Assembly (NCBI RefSeq): GCF_019880585.1
Contig: NZ_JAINVV010000008.1
Span: 558,001 to 622,000 of the forward strand
Source: Sphingomonas colocasiae
GTDB taxonomy: Bacteria > Pseudomonadota > Alphaproteobacteria > Sphingomonadales > Sphingomonadaceae
Direction of reading: 5' to 3'
DNA length: 64,000 nt
The notes below the pieces were generated by a model. That model was not told the origin of the DNA. It did not search any database and saw only the letters and a list, made by a program, of their open reading frames with translations. A program made the translations under genes and the position numbers. Below are positions 12,676-20,815 of this stretch, in pieces (position 1 is the first letter of the stretch; each line of letters begins with the position of its first letter).

Positions 12676-12861
12676 TCAGAGATCAGTACTCGTAGAGATC
12701 GAGATATAGATTACCCAGCCTAGGATTGCGTTGACGCCAACAACGCATACGGCACCCAGTGCCGCCAACCCGCGCCTCCCAGCCACAAGGTCATCAAAGG
12801 CCCTCCAAGACCCATAGGCAAGATTAAGAAGCCAAATAAGAGATGCCAAAATAAGCCACAT
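12676..12861 (-). CDS. small two-helix membrane protein
   Basis: A 61-residue protein with two hydrophobic stretches (MWLILASLIWLLNLAYGSW and GLAALGAVCVVGVNAILGWVIY) separated by a basic loop. No family is recognised. The local GC is lower than in flanking uvrA. It is convergent with uvrA, 20 bp beyond its stop. Confidence 0.45.
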   Translation of the reverse strand: MWLILASLIWLLNLAYGSWRAFDDLVAGRRGLAALGAVCVVGVNAILGWVIYISISTSTDL

Positions 12862-12900
12862 TACTTCGGTTGCTCCGCTATCCCATACATCAACACGTTA

Positions 12901-13617
12901 TCAGCTATCGACACCATCAAACTCGAAGCTTGTCGGGTAGCTCCCCCAATCGCCGGTGCTGACACCATTGGCTTCGCTGCCCGCATAGCCTGACCGCCCG
13001 GGTGCCGCGCGTGCCGTGACGGTGCCACCGCGCGGGCCGATCAGGCCGGCATGGAGCGCGGCGCGGCAGATTGCGGAGTCGGTGGTATAGGGGCCACTGC
13101 CCCAGACCGAGCCCGAAGCAGCAGCCTCAGCTGGACAGCGGCAGGTGAGCGTCGTGCCCGCCGTCGCCAGTACGCCGGCGCTGGCCGGACAGATCGCCAC
13201 CGTCGTTTCGGGATAGCCGGGCGAAACCGAATTGGATGCGGTGGCGCGCGCGACGACAAAGCTGCGCGACCATGATCCCCAGTCGCTCGATGCCACGCCG
13301 CGCCGCGTCGATGCCTTATAGGCGCTGCGGCCCGGGCGGGCATCGACGCGGATCGTGCCGCCATCTTCGCGCACCGCACCGGCATGGAGCGCCGCGCGGC
13401 AGAGCTCCGAATCGTCGGTATAGATATCCGATCCCCAGACCGATCCGGTTGCAACCGCATCGCCCGAACAATGGCAGACCAGGGCCTCGCGGCCGGGTTC
13501 GAGCTTGGCGGGGCATTCGCCGGGCGGCATCGGCTGTGCCACGGCACGCTCCGGAAATGTCGTGGAAGCGGTCGCGCCGAAGATGAGTGCCGCCGCGGCA
13601 AGGGCAAAACGCTTCAT
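12901..13617 (-). CDS. secreted protein with two tandem LCCL domains
   Basis: A 238-residue exported protein. The start at 13617 gives a signal peptide (MKRFALAAAALIFGATA). The mature protein consists of two repeats of about 95 residues. Each has C...C.C, then GSVWGS.x.YT.DS..CRAALHAG, then GG.....PGRS.Y..S..GV...DWGS. This is the LCCL signature, with paired Cys likely forming disulfides. In eukaryotes LCCL domains occur in extracellular binding proteins; bacterial roles are not settled. It probably binds a ligand at the envelope. Confidence 0.8.
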   Translation of the reverse strand: MKRFALAAAALIFGATASTTFPERAVAQPMPPGECPAKLEPGREALVCHCSGDAVATGSVWGSDIYTDDSELCRAALHAGAVREDGGTIRVDARPGRSAYKASTRRGVASSDWGSWSRSFVVARATASNSVSPGYPETTVAICPASAGVLATAGTTLTCRCPAEAAASGSVWGSGPYTTDSAICRAALHAGLIGPRGGTVTARAAPGRSGYAGSEANGVSTGDWGSYPTSFEFDGVDS

Positions 13618-13691
13618 GCCATGTCTCCCCCAGGATCCGTCCCAGGCTAACATTCCACACCCGGAACGACAAATCGGTGGATGCCTGCCGT

Positions 13692-14393
13692 TCAGCGGCT
13701 GTGCTGCATCCGGCGCCATTCGTCATGACCATGCGAGGACGGATGGCCGCCACTCACGTCCACCATCGGTTTCGCCGCATCGCGCATCGCCTGTTCGCGT
13801 TCGCGCCGCTGAATATCGACCCCGCGCGACGGATCGTGCGGCGTCACGCCGCGCTGCTCCGCCTCGGCGCGCTCCATCATGCCCTTGATGCGCGGCAGAT
13901 CGAGATTGACGAAGCGCTTGATATCGCCGCGTTCCATGCCCCGCACCAGTTCGTCCATCATCACGCCCGATCCGAGCTTGAGCATCGCGAAATTGGGTTT
14001 CATCCCCACCGGCCCGCCATCGAGATCGATGGTGGCGCCGAGCCTGGTCTTGCCGTCCCCCGTCGGCTCCACGGTGAAATCGATATCGGCGATCTCCTCG
14101 TCGTCCGCCAGGATTTCGACCGACACCGCCTTGTTCGCGCTTTTTTCGACCTGGAAGGTGATCGTCTTGCTCCCGGTCGCGTCTGCCGCCCCCGGCGCGC
14201 GCCCGGGCACCTGCACGTCCGGCCGGAAATCCTCGATGCGCCGCTTCTCGACCAGATCGGCGCTGCCCGCGAGCAGATCATATACCGCCTGCGGCGACTG
14301 GTTCACGATGCGCTCGTGGTGCACGGCATCGTCGCCCGCCGCATAAACCCCTGCGGCCGCAACCCCCACCATGCCGATCACTGCCGTTCTCAT
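13692..14393 (-). CDS. exported SRPBCC-like protein
   Basis: A 233-residue protein. ATG 14393 is preferred over GTG 14402 because GGGGAG lies 8 bp upstream of it. The N-terminus (MRTAVIGMVGVAAAGVYAAG) is a signal or anchor. HERIVNQSPQAVYDLL followed by alternating strands resembles the START/SRPBCC fold that binds hydrophobic ligands. The last 60 residues are charged and helical and end in a His-rich tail (GGHPSSHGHDEWRRM). The specific ligand is unknown. Confidence 0.65.
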   Translation of the reverse strand: MRTAVIGMVGVAAAGVYAAGDDAVHHERIVNQSPQAVYDLLAGSADLVEKRRIEDFRPDVQVPGRAPGAADATGSKTITFQVEKSANKAVSVEILADDEEIADIDFTVEPTGDGKTRLGATIDLDGGPVGMKPNFAMLKLGSGVMMDELVRGMERGDIKRFVNLDLPRIKGMMERAEAEQRGVTPHDPSRGVDIQRREREQAMRDAAKPMVDVSGGHPSSHGHDEWRRMQHSR

Positions 14394-14563
14394 ATGCCCC
14401 ACTCCCCCGGTCGGCGGGGCGTTAGATGCGCGCGGTTAACGACCGGTCTCCGTTGCGGTCGATCCCATCCGAAATGGATACATCTCCGCATCGGCCGCGC
14501 GGGGCGGAACGCCGCCATGGCCCACTCGTTCTTCCGACATCGAGAACGATCAGGACACGGCAG

Positions 14564-15019
14564 ATGAAAGCGACTTTCCTCGCCGCATCGGCGCTTCTTC
14601 TTTGTGCGACCGCAGCCGGCGCACAGACCTCGCCACCGGCGGCCGATCCCGGCCAGCCGGGCACGCCGCTGGAACAGGATCGCGGTTACGACAAACCCAG
14701 CGCCCGCACCGATGCGATAAACGCGCCCAATCAGGCAGAGCGCGCCGCCGCCAACGCTGCGGTTGCCGCGCGTCCGCCGAGCCGAACCGACATGAATCCC
14801 GAAGCGCAGGCGCAATATGATGCCGATCTGGCGGCTTATCTCACCGCCCTGCGGACCCGGCGTCAGATCGCGGCGGCGGACGAGCGGCTGCATGAGCGGC
14901 AGCAGCGCGCTTATGCCGATGCCATGTATGTCTGGCGGCTGCAGGCGGCGGATTGCCGCGCCGGCCGCCGCGAAGCGTGCAAGGCCCCCGCGCCCGACCC
15001 GGCCGATTTTTTCGAATGA
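14564..15019 (+). CDS. exported hypothetical protein
   Basis: A 151-residue protein. The start at 14564 reveals a signal peptide (MKATFLAASALLLCATAAGAQ). The mature part is Pro/Ala-rich at first, then a helical, charged region (ADERLHERQQRAYADAMYVW) with two Cys (ADCRAGRREACK) close together that could pair. No family is recognised. It is divergent from the SRPBCC-like gene across about 170 bp, and 33 bp upstream of the acidic-protein gene. Confidence 0.65.
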   Translation: MKATFLAASALLLCATAAGAQTSPPAADPGQPGTPLEQDRGYDKPSARTDAINAPNQAERAAANAAVAARPPSRTDMNPEAQAQYDADLAAYLTALRTRRQIAAADERLHERQQRAYADAMYVWRLQAADCRAGRREACKAPAPDPADFFE

Positions 15020-15052
15020 GGTGGAACAGGTTCCCGAAACAAGGAGGCACGC

Positions 15053-15373
15053 ATGACCATCGACAATAGCGAGATCGAAGACGCCTTTGCCGAGGCGCAG
15101 AGGCAAAGGGGACAATCGGGCAGCCCCGGCGATGATGGCCGGATCGGCGCCGGCCCCGAGGACGATTTCGCCGACGATGGCTATGACGACAGTCAGCGTG
15201 CCGAGATACTCGAGGCGGAAAGCCTTGGCCCGCGCGGCGCGCGCGGCGTGGTGCAGACCGATATCGTGCCCGATCTGGGCGGCGGCGATGCCGATGACGA
15301 CGAGATCGAGGACGATGCCGACCGCATCGACCATATCGAAGATACCGACGAACCCTTCACGCGGGGCGGCTGA
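15053..15373 (+). CDS. acidic hypothetical protein
   Basis: A 106-residue, strongly acidic protein rich in Asp and Glu (DDFADDGYDDSQ, DADDDEIEDDADR), probably disordered. It contains AEILEAESLGPRGARGVVQTDIVPDLGG. AACAAGGAGG-type ribosome binding precedes the ATG. The family is not named here but the composition is typical of a short conserved sphingomonad protein. The role is unknown. Confidence 0.6.
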   Translation: MTIDNSEIEDAFAEAQRQRGQSGSPGDDGRIGAGPEDDFADDGYDDSQRAEILEAESLGPRGARGVVQTDIVPDLGGGDADDDEIEDDADRIDHIEDTDEPFTRGG

Positions 15374-15416
15374 GGAAAAGATTGGCGCTGCACGGGAACG
15401 ATAGCGTCGAACAGTG

Positions 15417-15438
15417 CCCCTCCCGTGAACAGGAGGGG
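15417..15438. terminator. hairpin downstream of acidic-protein gene
   Basis: CCCCTCC (15417-15423) pairs with GGAGGGG (15432-15438) over an 8-nt loop, 43 bp after the stop. No T-run follows, so it may be a weak terminator or mRNA-stabilising stem. Confidence 0.4.
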
Positions 15439-15485
15439 CCAGCCTTCATCAGGTCACGGAACTGCAGAGCCCGGTGAATACCGTT

Positions 15486-15635
15486 TCAACCGCCCCGAAA
15501 AACGCGATTGGGCAGCGTCGCGCGCGGCTGGTGCGGCGGAATATAGGTTGCGAGCAGATCGGCCCGCGCCGCCGGCCGGGGCATATCAGAAACGATCGGG
15601 CGATGCGCATTCGCGGTCTGTTTCGGCATCGTCAT
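15486..15635 (-). CDS. candidate 49-residue small protein
   Basis: A short reading frame on the minus strand begins with ATG at 15635 (second Met at 15629). A GGAGAA ribosome-binding site lies about 8 bp upstream. The product contains DMPRPAARADLLATY and IPPHQPRATLPN. It lies 80 bp downstream of the nucleotide cyclase gene on the same strand and could be a third gene of that operon. No family is recognised. Confidence 0.35.
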   Translation of the reverse strand: MTMPKQTANAHRPIVSDMPRPAARADLLATYIPPHQPRATLPNRVFRGG

Positions 15636-15714
15636 CGCTCGCTTCTCCGATGGGTTTCGAAGATGCGAACACGTCGCCGGATCGATGGTTCAAATCGCTG
15701 CGGCGCAGCAGAAA

Positions 15715-17490
15715 TTATCGCGCCGCCGCATCCGCGGCATCGGCACGGATCAGCCGATACATGGGATAGGTGCCGTAGCGCTTGGCGAGCGCGATCCGCC
15801 CGACATAGCGGCAGCGATACGCATCGGGCGCCTCCAGCGCCAGGATCGCGGCGAAAGGTTCGGTGACGAAGACCGCGCCGGGCGGGGTCACCGGTTCGAT
15901 CCGCGCGGCGCGCGATACTTCGGTGCCGTAAAAATTGGTACGCCCGGTGATGCGATCGAGCGTCCGGTAAGCGGGGCCGTAATGCGCGCCGATCCGCATG
16001 CCGCCGCTGTGCGACAGGCCGAGCGCGCCATAATCAAAATCGGCCAGCCGGTGCTGGAGCGCCAGCGCGATCTCGGCTGCGGCGGTCGCGCTCGATGCGA
16101 CCGCGTAAAGCGCATCGCCCCAGCTGTTGCGGCACAGCACCTCATCGCCACGCTCGTCGAGCACATCGGCGACATGGCGCATCACGCCGTTCCAGAAACT
16201 CGGCAGCACGGTTTCGGCAAGGCCCGAGAAACCCGGGAAATCGGTGAACAGGATCGCGGCCAGCGCGCGATCGCTCTGCGCCTCCGCTTCGGCCGGGGGG
16301 CGCACGAGCGCCCGATCGATCGCGCCGGGATCGACGATATCGGTTGCGCCGCCGCGCCCGCGCCAGGTGGCGACATCGGCGCCGGTGCCCGCCGATCCCG
16401 ATACTGCGCCCCCGTCCCAGATCGCGAACTGACGCGGCGCAATACCCAGATGCTGGGCGCGCAGCACCGCCAGGCCCATCGCGACACGGCTGCCATAGGC
16501 GAACTGATCGGGGTCGCCGACATAGGCCATCTCGCTGGCGAAGGTGCGGCTGGTCGCCGCCGCCAGGCAGCGCTCGAAGCGCGGCACCCAGGCGTCCCCG
16601 GCCGGCCGCACCGACTGCGAAACGAAATCCTCACGCGCGAAGGGCAGAACCACATGGAGTTCGCCGCCGCGCGCCAGCATCGCCTCTGCGATCAATATGT
16701 CGGCGCCCGCCGCCAGCGCGCCATAGGCGAAGCCGACATCGTCCGCCGCCAGACGGGACGCGATCCCGGCCGCGAGCGCGGATTCGGCATCGGCGTCGGA
16801 TGCGAACATATGCCCGCAATAATGGATCACGCGCGGCGGCCGGATAGGCGCGAGCAGCCGATCGGTCGCGCCCTCCGCCAAGCCCATATGCGCGGCCAGC
16901 GCGGCGAATTGCCGGCAGGTGGTCGATCGCGCGCCATGATCGGCGCCGTCGAGCGTCACCGCGCGCCGCAGCATCGCCTCGCTCTCGGTGGCGTGGCCCA
17001 GGATCAGCAGAGCCTCGGCGCCGGTCGCCGCCATGTAATAGTCGCGCGGATCGTCGATCGCGGGATGGCGCAGGATCGCCTCCGCTATTTGTCGCGCATT
17101 GTCGTTCCGCCCGCACAATGCCGAGAGGCTGGCGGCGTTGATGCCGGGATAGGGATCGCCGCTATCGTCGAACAGCGCGCCATAGGCATCCGACGCGGCC
17201 ACAAGGGCGCTCAATCGGCGATCGCCCGGCGGCATTACGAGCGCGCGATCCTTGAGCAGCCGCGCACCGATCGCGCGATGATGCGGATCATCGGACCGAT
17301 CGAGGCCATAATCGCCGAACAATTCCGCCGCGCGATCGACATCGCCCATCCGCGCCAGCGCCAGTACCAGTTGATGCCGGATCGCGGCGGATTCGTCGCC
17401 CTCGCCGATCGCCGACACCGCCTCGTCATAGGCAGCGATCAGGTCGCCGCGCGCGATCGCCCGGCGCGCGCGATCGAGCGCTTCGGTCAT
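15715..17490 (-). CDS. class III nucleotide cyclase with helical-repeat and SLOG-like regions
   Basis: A 591-residue soluble protein. Residues 1-215 are helical repeats of the TRAFs-binding/TPR kind. Residues 219-350 (RVIHYCGHMFASDADAES, FAYGALAAGADILIAEAMLARG, LHVVLPFAREDF) form a Rossmann-like, SLOG-type nucleotide-related region. Residues 405-591 form a class III adenylate/guanylate cyclase domain with both metal Asp residues, D417 (LFTDFPGFS) and D459 (NSWGDALYAV), and Arg530. Canonical base-specifying positions read Asn455 and Asn519, and the catalytic Asn of VN is Ser526, so the product nucleotide is uncertain. It starts 4 bp after the TIR gene stop, in one operon. Confidence 0.85.
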   Translation of the reverse strand: MTEALDRARRAIARGDLIAAYDEAVSAIGEGDESAAIRHQLVLALARMGDVDRAAELFGDYGLDRSDDPHHRAIGARLLKDRALVMPPGDRRLSALVAASDAYGALFDDSGDPYPGINAASLSALCGRNDNARQIAEAILRHPAIDDPRDYYMAATGAEALLILGHATESEAMLRRAVTLDGADHGARSTTCRQFAALAAHMGLAEGATDRLLAPIRPPRVIHYCGHMFASDADAESALAAGIASRLAADDVGFAYGALAAGADILIAEAMLARGGELHVVLPFAREDFVSQSVRPAGDAWVPRFERCLAAATSRTFASEMAYVGDPDQFAYGSRVAMGLAVLRAQHLGIAPRQFAIWDGGAVSGSAGTGADVATWRGRGGATDIVDPGAIDRALVRPPAEAEAQSDRALAAILFTDFPGFSGLAETVLPSFWNGVMRHVADVLDERGDEVLCRNSWGDALYAVASSATAAAEIALALQHRLADFDYGALGLSHSGGMRIGAHYGPAYRTLDRITGRTNFYGTEVSRAARIEPVTPPGAVFVTEPFAAILALEAPDAYRCRYVGRIALAKRYGTYPMYRLIRADAADAAAR

Positions 17491-17494
17491 CGGT

Positions 17495-18523
17495 TCAGTC
17501 CGCCGCCTCGCCGGCGGTTTCCGCGTCCTGGGCCGCTTCGCGCGCCATCGCGGCGCGACGGCGCAGCAGTTTCGCGGTGACGATGATCGCCGGCACGAAC
17601 AATGCGACGATGCCGAAGACCAGCGAGAAAATGTCGCCCGGCCCCGCATAGCTGTCGAGCAGCTTCTTCAGCGGTGGCCAGCAGAACCAGATCGCGACGA
17701 TCCAGAGCAGCGCCCCCACATAAAGCGCCAGCCGATTCTCCAGCACGATGCCCAGCCCGGCAAGGCCGCTGTCCGAGCGGCCGGCTTTCGTGCCCGATGC
17801 CGCGCGGAAGCGGGCAAGCTCCATCTCCGCCTGTTGCTGGCCCGTGCGCGCCTCCTCCAGTTCGCGGCGCATCCGCACCATTTCGCGCGCGCCGGTGGCG
17901 ACTTCGCCGGATTGCGCCCTGGCCGCGTCCACCTGTTCGGCAAGCTCCGCCTCCAGCGCCGCGCGCTTGGCGCGCTCGCCGGCAAGCTGCTGGCGCAGAT
18001 CGGGCATGGCGCGCTCGACGATGGTGTCGATCACGTCGGATGCCAGCGGATCGGACGCGTGCCGCGCCAGCCAGCGTTTCCAGTCGTCGATGCTGCCCGT
18101 CCGGCTCAGCCGCGCATAATCGGCAAGCCCCGGACGGCCGAGCAATTCGCCGATGCGCGCGACGATGCCGATCCACACCGGATTGTCGCTGCCCTCCGCC
18201 CCCGCCGGCAGTATCTCCGCCTGGACCGATCGGAATTCGAGCGGCAACTGGCAGGGTTCGAGCTGGACCGCGATCAGCCCGCTGCGTTCCTTGCCGGTGC
18301 GCGCCTCGTTGCGGACCCAGTCCGATTCGGCGGAGGTCTGCGACCAGAGCACGAGCAGCGCCTTGGCCGCCTCTATCTCGCGTTCGATCTCGCGATCGAA
18401 CGACGCGCCGGCCCCGATCCCGGCATCGAACCACACACCGACCTTGAGTGCCGCGAGCGCGTCGCGGATCGCGATGCAGCGATCGCGGTCGTTCCGGGAA
18501 TAGCTGATGAAGATATCGGCCAT
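17495..18523 (-). CDS. TIR-domain protein with coiled coil and two transmembrane helices
   Basis: A 342-residue protein. The N-terminal TIR domain (1-130) has box 1 IFISYSRNDRD, a BB-loop-like GIGAGASFDREI, and SQTSAESDWVRNE. Glu73 sits at the NADase catalytic position of enzymatic TIRs. Residues 175-240 are a coiled coil (ERAKRAALEAELAEQVDAAR), and two helices at about 265-283 and 298-320 anchor the C-terminus in the membrane. AGGAAAC precedes the ATG. It is the first gene of the operon with the nucleotide cyclase, suggesting a sensor/effector relationship in which TIR cleaves NAD+ or signals. Confidence 0.88.
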   Translation of the reverse strand: MADIFISYSRNDRDRCIAIRDALAALKVGVWFDAGIGAGASFDREIEREIEAAKALLVLWSQTSAESDWVRNEARTGKERSGLIAVQLEPCQLPLEFRSVQAEILPAGAEGSDNPVWIGIVARIGELLGRPGLADYARLSRTGSIDDWKRWLARHASDPLASDVIDTIVERAMPDLRQQLAGERAKRAALEAELAEQVDAARAQSGEVATGAREMVRMRRELEEARTGQQQAEMELARFRAASGTKAGRSDSGLAGLGIVLENRLALYVGALLWIVAIWFCWPPLKKLLDSYAGPGDIFSLVFGIVALFVPAIIVTAKLLRRRAAMAREAAQDAETAGEAAD

Positions 18524-18621
18524 GGCTGTTTCCTGCCCGTCCGGTTGGCGATGACAGGACTATAGACCAGGCCGGTGGAGCGGCAAGTGATCGCCGGCAC
18601 AGCGGCGGCGATCATATGCCG

Positions 18622-19941
18622 CTACCGCTTCATCACCCGCCCGTCCTTCATCACGAAACCGACTTTCTCGAGAACGGTGATGTCAGCCAGCGGATCGCCA
18701 TCGACCGCGACGATATCGGCGAACTTGCCGGGCGCGATCGATCCGACCTTGTCGCTCATGTCGAGCGCCTTCGCCGCATTGACCGTCGCCGCGCGGATCG
18801 CCTCGACAGGCGGCAGGCCGGCGCCCACCAGTTCGCGGAACTCGCCCGATTGCGATGCCGCGAGCGCGGGCATGAAATCGCTGCCGTAGAGAATGGGCAC
18901 GCCCAGCCGATAGGCCTTGAGCGCGCTGGCACGCGCCTCCCCATACAGGTCGCGCGTGATCCCGCTCTTGCGGAGGAGCGGCATGAGCCGCTGCACCACG
19001 ATCAGCGTCGGCGTATAGGCCGCACCCGTCTTCTTCATCATCGCGACCACACTGTCTTCGATCGGCCCATGCTCGATCGTGTCGGCCCCGGCTTCCAGCG
19101 CCTGCAATGTCGGTGCGGTCGCCGCCGAATGCACCGCGACCTTGCGGCCGAGCCGATGCGCGGTCTCGATGATCGCGCGCACCTCCTCGGGATATTCGAC
19201 CGCCCTGATCCGCGGATCGGACATGGCGAGATCGGCGGTGCGCAGCTTGATGACGTCGGCGCCGCGCTTGATCTCCTCGCGCACCGCACGGCGGCAATCC
19301 TCGACGCCCGCGCACGATCCCCGGTTCTTCACGATCGGTTCCAGCGGCTCGCGCAGCTTGAACGACGCGGTATCGAGATCGCCGCCCGCGACCATGAATT
19401 GCGGCTCGCTCACGATCATGCGCGGCCCGTCAACCTCGCCCCTGGCGATCGCATCGCGCAGATCGTAGGAAATGCTGGCGGGATCGAACAACCCACGGAT
19501 CGTGGTGAAGCCGTTCGACAACACGGCGCGCAACACCGGCAGCGTATCGAGCGTGATGCGCGACTGGCGGATCAGATGCCGCCGCGCCACCCAGAAGGCG
19601 GGATCCCCGTCCCCCAGTTCGCTTTCGGAGGGGCCCGTGACGTGCGCGTGCATGTCGATGAAGCCGGGCAGCACATAGCGATTCGACAGATCGATCACGA
19701 CCGGGCCATCGACGAACCCGTCGACGATATCCTTGATGACCCCGCCCTCGACGATGATCGACTGGCGCTGCCGGGGCGGCTTGCCCGGCTCGGCGATCAA
19801 CGTGCCGGCATGGATGATGGTCCGCTGCGGCGGCGCAGCCGCGACCGGCGCGGGATTGGGGCTTTGCGCGGTCACGGGCATTGCCGCCATCGCGGAAAAC
19901 AGGGCCAGGGGAGCAACGAGCAGGCCGTGTTTCAGCCGCAT
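18622..19941 (-). CDS. amidohydrolase family protein, exported
   Basis: A 439-residue metal-dependent hydrolase. The start at 19941 gives a signal peptide (MRLKHGLLVAPLALFSAMAA). It has an HxH metal motif in GFIDMHAHVTGP (His98, His100), a central HSAATAPTLQALEAGADTIEHG with the two metal His, and a C-terminal barrel ending SIAPGKFADIVAVDGDPLADI. It resembles imidazolonepropionase-like or prolidase-like periplasmic amidohydrolases. Divergent from a TetR gene across operator-like repeats, which probably control it. Confidence 0.88.
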   Translation of the reverse strand: MRLKHGLLVAPLALFSAMAAMPVTAQSPNPAPVAAAPPQRTIIHAGTLIAEPGKPPRQRQSIIVEGGVIKDIVDGFVDGPVVIDLSNRYVLPGFIDMHAHVTGPSESELGDGDPAFWVARRHLIRQSRITLDTLPVLRAVLSNGFTTIRGLFDPASISYDLRDAIARGEVDGPRMIVSEPQFMVAGGDLDTASFKLREPLEPIVKNRGSCAGVEDCRRAVREEIKRGADVIKLRTADLAMSDPRIRAVEYPEEVRAIIETAHRLGRKVAVHSAATAPTLQALEAGADTIEHGPIEDSVVAMMKKTGAAYTPTLIVVQRLMPLLRKSGITRDLYGEARASALKAYRLGVPILYGSDFMPALAASQSGEFRELVGAGLPPVEAIRAATVNAAKALDMSDKVGSIAPGKFADIVAVDGDPLADITVLEKVGFVMKDGRVMKR

Positions 19942-20064
19942 ATCATCCGTCCTTCTCGATTGGGGGAAGTTCAGTCGGCGCCGAAGCGGAAGCCGAGTTC
20001 GTAAGCCGATTTCATGGCATCCTCCCCTTTTGCCCGCCCGGCGGTCACGCGCCGCCCTTAAAAT

Positions 20065-20135
20065 GAATGATCGATCGTTTTTTATTTGCAAGGAGAACCC
20101 CGAGTCAACGGATAAAAGAATGGTCGATCTTTTTC
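20065..20135. promoter_or_regulatory. paired TetR operator-like repeats
   Basis: GAATGATCGATCGTTTTTT (20065-20083) and GAATGGTCGATCTTTTTC (20118-20135) are near-identical direct copies in the divergent spacer between the amidohydrolase and tetR. The first has the palindromic core GATCGATC. Two adjacent copies 53 bp apart beside a TetR gene fit autoregulation and control of the amidohydrolase. Confidence 0.5.
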
Positions 20136-20170
20136 TTGAGTTTCGGGGCGGCGCGCGCCACTTTGGCGCC

Positions 20171-20770
20171 ATGCCCAAAAGAGACGCCGCCCATATGGAA
20201 GCGCAGCGGCTGCGCATCATGCAGGCCGCACTCCGCTGCATCGCCGAAAAGGGAGTCGAACGTACCTCGATCGGCGATATCCGCACCGCTGCCGGGCTCA
20301 GCACCGGGGCCATCTATGTCCATTTCAAGGACAAGGACGAGCTGGTGTCCGCCGTGCTCGCGCATTTCACGCCAAGGCTGGGCGGACCGAGCCCGTCGAG
20401 CTGGCTGGAATTCAAGGCCTATCTGTTCGATGAGGTCTCACCGACCGGGCTGGCGAAGACCGACCAGATCCGGGCGCTGCTGAACCTGCAGGCCGATGCC
20501 ATGACCGCCGGCCCGCTGCAGGCGACAATGACGGAGATGATGGCAAGGAGCGCCGCGAACCTGACGGACAAGCTTCAAGGCCTGGTCGAATCGGGCGAAA
20601 TCGCGCTGCGCTACCCGATCGAGGACAGCGCGCGCATCATCTCCGGCCTGGTCAACGGCGTGCTGTGGCAGGCGATCACCGCCGGTCGGCCGCTGGAACA
20701 GGAAATCGCGATGATCAAGGCCGCGCTCGACGCGTTCGTGCAACGACCGCCAGGCGCCTCTGCGGATTGA
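20171..20770 (+). CDS. TetR family transcriptional regulator
   Basis: A 199-residue repressor. The N-terminal helix-turn-helix is evident in RIMQAALRCIAEKGVERTSI, GDIRTAAGLSTGAIYVHF and KDKDELVSAVL. The start MPKRDAAH at 20171 follows the operator-like repeats. The C-terminal helical domain presumably binds a ligand processed by the neighbouring hydrolases. It is convergent with the serine hydrolase gene and divergent from the amidohydrolase. Confidence 0.9.
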   Translation: MPKRDAAHMEAQRLRIMQAALRCIAEKGVERTSIGDIRTAAGLSTGAIYVHFKDKDELVSAVLAHFTPRLGGPSPSSWLEFKAYLFDEVSPTGLAKTDQIRALLNLQADAMTAGPLQATMTEMMARSAANLTDKLQGLVESGEIALRYPIEDSARIISGLVNGVLWQAITAGRPLEQEIAMIKAALDAFVQRPPGASAD

Positions 20771-20815
20771 CGGCGGCTGATTCCAGCAACCTCCATCCGG
20801 ACCGAAGTGGTGGAT

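Noticed and set aside
15685-17580. A 631-codon frame antisense to the nucleotide cyclase
   Set aside because: The minus-strand cyclase has clear motifs and a coupled start with the TIR gene.
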